Notes under the pieces: generated by a model
What the model was told of the DNA's origin: nothing
The model's database searches: none
Seen by the model: the letters and a program-made list of their open reading frames with translations, nothing else
Program-made: the position numbers and the translations under genes
Shown here: positions 4,230 to 5,567 of the stretch, piece by piece
Layout of the letters: every line of letters begins with the position of its first letter
How positions within the stretch are numbered: position 1 is the first letter of the stretch
Assembly: GCA_017511325.1 (NCBI GenBank)
Contig: JAFWKS010000370.1
Coordinates: 1-5,567, forward strand
From: Erysipelotrichaceae bacterium
GTDB taxonomy: Bacteria > Bacillota_I > Bacilli_A > Erysipelotrichales > Erysipelotrichaceae
Reading direction: 5' to 3'
Length of the DNA stretch: 5,567 nucleotides

Positions 4230-5567
4230 ATGTGCGGAATACTGGTATCGACCGATCATGAAACTGATTTAGAGAAGTTTGAAAAAGGTCTTTCAACATT
4301 GAGCAAAAGAGGACCTGATCAGTCTGAAGCTGTTGAAGTTCCTGACGGGATCATCGGTTTTGAAAGACTGGCGATCATGGAGCTTACAGAACAGGGCATG
4401 CAGCCGTTCTGGCTTCATGACAAGGCCTGTGTATGCAATGGTGAGATCTACGGGTTCAGGAAACTGAAGAAAGAACTTGAAAAGGACTATGAATTCATAT
4501 CTGAGAGCGATTGTGAGATCATACTGCCGTTATATGAAAAGTACGGACTGAAGATGTTTGAAATGCTGGATGCGGAATTTGTCATGGTCATCTATGATCA
4601 GATGAAACATGAATGGCTGGCAGCCAGAGATCCTATCGGAATCAGACCGCTGTTTTACGGCTATACAGATAACGGAAAGATCGCTTTCGGTTCTCTGGCA
4701 GAAAGTCTGATGCCTTTCTGTAAGGACATCCATCCGTTTCCGATCGGTTCCTATTATCTTGATGGCGAATTTGTAAGTTATACGAAGATTGAAAAGGTTG
4801 AAAAATACAGTGATGATGATCTCGAAACAGCTTGTGAGAAGATCCATGATTATCTGATCGATGGCGTGAAAAAAAGAATGGATGCGGATGCAAAGATAGG
4901 GTATCTGTTAAGCGGAGGACTTGATTCATCACTTGTATGTGCGATCGCCCAGAAACTGGAAGATAAACCAATCCTGACTTATTCGATTGGTATGGAAAAA
5001 GATGCGATCGATCTCAAGTATGCCAGGAAAGTGGCTGACTACATCGGCAGTAAACACACTGAAGTCATCATAACTAAGGAAGATGTTATAGAGGCTTTGC
5101 CGGAAGTGATCCGAATTCTTGAAAGCTGGGATATCACGACGATCAGAGCTTCGATAGGCATGTATCTTTTATGCAAGAAGATAAGAGAGACAGGCGATGT
5201 CAAGGTACTTCTTACCGGCGAGATATCCGATGAACTCTTTGGCTACAAGTATACTGATTTTGCGCCAAGTGCCGATGAGTTCCAGAAAGAAGAGGAAAAA
5301 AGGATCAGGGAACTCTACATGTATGACGTTTTAAGAGCCGATCGCTGTATCTCTGCCAACTCACTGGAGGCCAGAGTGCCGTTTGGCGATCTGAAGTTTG
5401 TAAGATATGTAATGTCCATCGATCCCGAACTTAAACTTAATAAATACAATATGGGCAAATATTTATTAAGACATGCCTTTGAAAAAGACAGGATCCTTCC
5501 TGAAGAGATCCTGTTCAGGGATAAGGCAGCCTTCTCCGATGCGGTAGGTCATTCATTAGTTGAGATC
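4230..5567 (+). CDS. asnB: Asparagine synthetase B, glutamine-hydrolysing (3' end outside window)
   Basis: This cytoplasmic enzyme makes asparagine from aspartate, ATP and glutamine. The visible 446 codons are open to the right edge; E. coli AsnB has 554. The start MCGIL puts the catalytic cysteine at residue 2, and AAGGGGG at 4216-4222 is a strong ribosome binding site 7 bases upstream. The N-terminal glutaminase domain has RGPD (27-30), NGEIYG (70-75; most relatives have NGEIYN) and SDCEIILPLY. The synthetase domain has the ATP pyrophosphatase loop SGGLDSS (228-234), the conserved DITTIRAS segment, GEISDELFG (330-338; usually GEGSDE) and FSDAVG (435-440). All key catalytic residues seem present. 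Transcription is controlled by the asparagine T-box. It reads as an intact native gene, unlike the debris to its left. Confidence 0.97.
   Translation, partial: MCGILVSTDHETDLEKFEKGLSTLSKRGPDQSEAVEVPDGIIGFERLAIMELTEQGMQPFWLHDKACVCNGEIYGFRKLKKELEKDYEFISESDCEIILPLYEKYGLKMFEMLDAEFVMVIYDQMKHEWLAARDPIGIRPLFYGYTDNGKIAFGSLAESLMPFCKDIHPFPIGSYYLDGEFVSYTKIEKVEKYSDDDLETACEKIHDYLIDGVKKRMDADAKIGYLLSGGLDSSLVCAIAQKLEDKPILTYSIGMEKDAIDLKYARKVADYIGSKHTEVIITKEDVIEALPEVIRILESWDITTIRASIGMYLLCKKIRETGDVKVLLTGEISDELFGYKYTDFAPSADEFQKEEEKRIRELYMYDVLRADRCISANSLEARVPFGDLKFVRYVMSIDPELKLNKYNMGKYLLRHAFEKDRILPEEILFRDKAAFSDAVGHSLVEI

Noticed and set aside
3952..4299. Minus-strand 115-codon ORF across the T-box leader
   Set aside because: It lies antisense to a clear structured riboswitch and the start of asnB, with no homology features; a chance open frame.
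4530..4971. Two overlapping minus-strand ORFs inside asnB
   Set aside because: Antisense shadows of a well-supported coding sequence.

Overview
The window looks like chromosome from a low-to-mid-GC Gram-positive bacterium (Bacillota; an Erysipelotrichia-like gut lineage is possible, but this is inference). The strongest lineage clue is a complete T-box riboswitch ahead of an asparagine synthetase gene. Strong AGG/GGGGG-type ribosome binding sites, TTGACT/TATAAT promoter boxes and A+T-rich spacers fit the same group.

Layout. Bases 3-203 are the C-terminal end of an unrecognised gene. Bases 258-2023 are an intact two-gene type IV toxin-antitoxin/abortive-infection module: an AbiEi-like winged-helix antitoxin and an AbiEii-like nucleotidyltransferase toxin, with start and stop codons overlapping (ATGA). 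Bases 2024-3460 are a graveyard of broken genes: an IS110/IS1111-family transposase remnant (minus), the C-terminal half of an ABC-transporter ATPase domain (plus), an XRE-type regulator remnant with an in-frame TAG and a missing N-terminus (minus), and a 5'-truncated unrecognised coding remnant (plus).

Bases 3461-3820 look like an attachment site. The 3' half of a tRNA-Lys(CTT) gene, followed by its terminator, lies between two pairs of direct TACGAC repeats, each pair spaced 11 bp apart, as expected for arm-type sites of a tyrosine integrase. No complete integrase is in the window; a 38-codon ORF beside the left repeats might be an integrase tail. The simplest reading is a scar or junction of one or more integrated elements at tRNA-Lys, with AbiE as defence cargo and the broken genes as debris.

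From 3909 onward there is an ordinary regulated gene: a strong promoter overlapped by a perfect 10-bp inverted repeat, an asparagine-responsive T-box leader (predicted specifier AAC) with terminator, and asnB running off the right edge. Uncharged tRNA-Asn would let transcription pass the leader terminator, so AsnB would make asparagine when it is scarce.

I do not see a wholly new multi-gene system. The most unusual structure is the attachment-site region, followed by the possible operators at 209-235 and 3909-3938 and the chimeric junction near 3269.
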